This document shows, one piece after another, positions 30,354 to 31,375 of a stretch of DNA of 31,375 nucleotides. This DNA is from Cochliopodium minus (taxonomy: Eukaryota > Discosea > Himatismenida > Cochliopodiidae), in the NCBI GenBank assembly GCA_024220525.1, contig JAMYWO010000078.1, positions 81,147 through 112,521 of the forward strand, given 5' to 3'. Numbering within the stretch: the first letter of the stretch is position 1; each line of letters starts with the position of its first letter. Under the pieces are notes generated by a model, which saw only the letters and a list, made by a program, of their open reading frames with translations, had not been told where the DNA came from and searched no databases. The position numbers and the translations under genes were made by a program.

Positions 30354-31261
30354 ATGTCTGGAGAATGTAATGATAGTTTGTATACACCAGTTCCTTCTAC
30401 AATAACTCCATCCACTACTATTCAATCTTCTTTAACACCATCAACTACAATCCCCTCTTTTACTCCTTCAACAGAAACACCAAAATACAATCCAAAGTTA
30501 AACCCATCAGCAACACTAATACCCACAAATATGTAACTATAGCTACAGTAACACCAACAGAAACAGGAGCTCAAAATACAGTGACTCCTACAACCCCACC
30601 AAGCAATAATTGTACTTATGATGTTTCTGATTGCCAACGTTGTCCCTAATACTATCATCGTTTCCGATTGAAATCAATTTATCATTTCCTGCAAATTAGT
30701 CTCTGATCCTACTTTTTTTGTTGGAGATCTTTTTTTGAAAGAAAACTCGAGCATCCAATACAATTATGATAAAAGTGCCAACATCATTCTTTATTCAACA
30801 GGAAATTTATATTTAACACCAAAATAAGTGGTGATCAACATCAATTTAAGACCCACCTCTCCCAATTTTTCTATGTTCATCCTTAAATTTAATAAACTAA
30901 ACACTTCCATTTTAATAATTCCAAGATTATGGCGCAAAAGAAGTATGATGATAGCTATTGCGACTTTTTAAATTTCACATTAGAATATAATAGAAACACT
31001 TACACTATCTTGTTTCGTTTTGAAATTGACAAAAACTGCGATAAATTTGGGATTCCCAAAATAGTAGCAATTTCATTAGCAGGAGGTATTGCTTTGCTCA
31101 TTCTTTCCCTCGTTTTGATAAAAAAATATTGCTGTAAAAGATCCATATCCTTACGATCTAATACCCCCAAATGACATAAATAGAAAAGATGAACAAGATC
31201 TTACTCGGGCCAAGAATTGAAGACGATGAAAATACAAGACCAATAAATGAAATTAAAAAAT
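30354..31261 (+). pseudogene. Ser/Thr/Pro-rich type I surface protein, decayed
   Basis: The first frame starts MSGECNDSLYTPVPSTITPS and continues as a mucin-like Thr/Pro/Ser tract to TAA 30534. A shifted frame continues it (VTPTETGAQNTVTPTTPPSN, then a Cys knot CTYDVSDCQRCP, TAA). Another frame reads FIISCKLVSDPTFFVGDLFL and on to TAA near 30825, and then more. Frame 30929-31174 holds YCDFLNFTLEYNRNTYTILF, a transmembrane helix (IPKIVAISLAGGIALLILSL) and a basic KKYCCKR stop-transfer. Further frames to 31261 look like a cytoplasmic tail. At least four indels or nonsense changes without splice sites indicate a dead gene. Confidence 0.7.
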
Positions 31262-31289
31262 GATACTTCTGTGATATTTTTATAATTAA

Positions 31290-31375
31290 AAAGGATCTAA
31301 AAAATTAAAAAATTAAAAAATTAAAAAATTGAAAAATTAAAAAATTAAATTATTAGATTATAAAATTAAAAAATT
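31290..31375. repeat. AAAAATT tandem repeat at the right edge
   Basis: Period-8 to -9 AAAAAATT units run to the end of the window. This is compatible with a contig end in simple repeat. Confidence 0.6.

Overview
The window is nuclear DNA from a very AT-rich unicellular eukaryote. Genes are split by many short GT-AG introns (about 50-520 nt, mostly 50-300). Introns and spacers are packed with A5T/A6T-type microsatellites, and coding exons stand out by higher GC. TAA, TAG and TGA all act as stops, so the standard code applies. Gene content (beta-tubulin, UTP14, VMS1/ANKZF1, QTRT2, PROPPIN, Ran-like) is purely eukaryotic. An amoeboid or flagellate protist of the heterolobosean, amoebozoan or metamonad kind would fit, but I cannot assign a lineage. 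Most gene models were assembled by hand from splice sites, reading-frame phase and protein-family alignment from memory; no search was run.

Layout. 1-1402 (-): 5' part of a LOV photoreceptor fused to a DEP-like domain, in at least nine exons including a 10-nt microexon. 1859-2050 (+): small membrane protein. 2362-2703 (+): partial ADP-ribosylglycohydrolase-like gene. 3249-6308 (-): UTP14 (SSU processome), last exon not found. 6801-8417 (-): endonuclease/exonuclease/phosphatase (TDP2-like) protein with a large helical insert. 8989-11765 (+): divergent nine-exon beta-tubulin. 11889-12928 (-): QTRT2, 5' part lost at a 204-N gap. 13411-14356 (-): F-box plus Cys-rich zinc-finger protein, 3' part lost at the same gap. 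14842-16514 (-): probable mitochondrial chymotrypsin-fold protease with Cys in place of the catalytic Ser. 16661-16915 (-): small unknown protein. 17371-17608 (+): orphan last exon of a PROPPIN (WIPI/Atg18 family). 17877-18765 (+): unknown protein with two CxxC pairs. 19061-19751 (-): Cys/His-rich GAHV protein, apparently frameshifted. 19902-24388 (-): VMS1/ANKZF1 in 13 exons with a 12-nt microexon and a GC-AG intron. 24629-27438 (+): secreted Lys/Glu-rich protein. 27644-28602 (-): unknown. 29113-29247 (+) and 29582-29701 (-): orphan exons. 29819-30271 (-): Ran pseudogene. 30354-31261 (+): decayed Ser/Thr/Pro-rich surface-protein pseudogene.

Functionally the genes are unrelated housekeeping and signalling genes: ribosome biogenesis (UTP14), ribosome quality control (VMS1), tRNA queuosine modification (QTRT2), autophagy (PROPPIN), cytoskeleton (tubulin) and blue-light sensing (LOV-DEP). 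The most interesting items are the LOV-DEP photoreceptor, the Cys-for-Ser mitochondrial protease, the microexons and GC-AG intron, a related pair of intronic fold-back elements, and the pseudogene cluster at the right end. Several genes lose exons exactly where A-rich microsatellites, single n bases or the N gap occur, which points to assembly collapse there.
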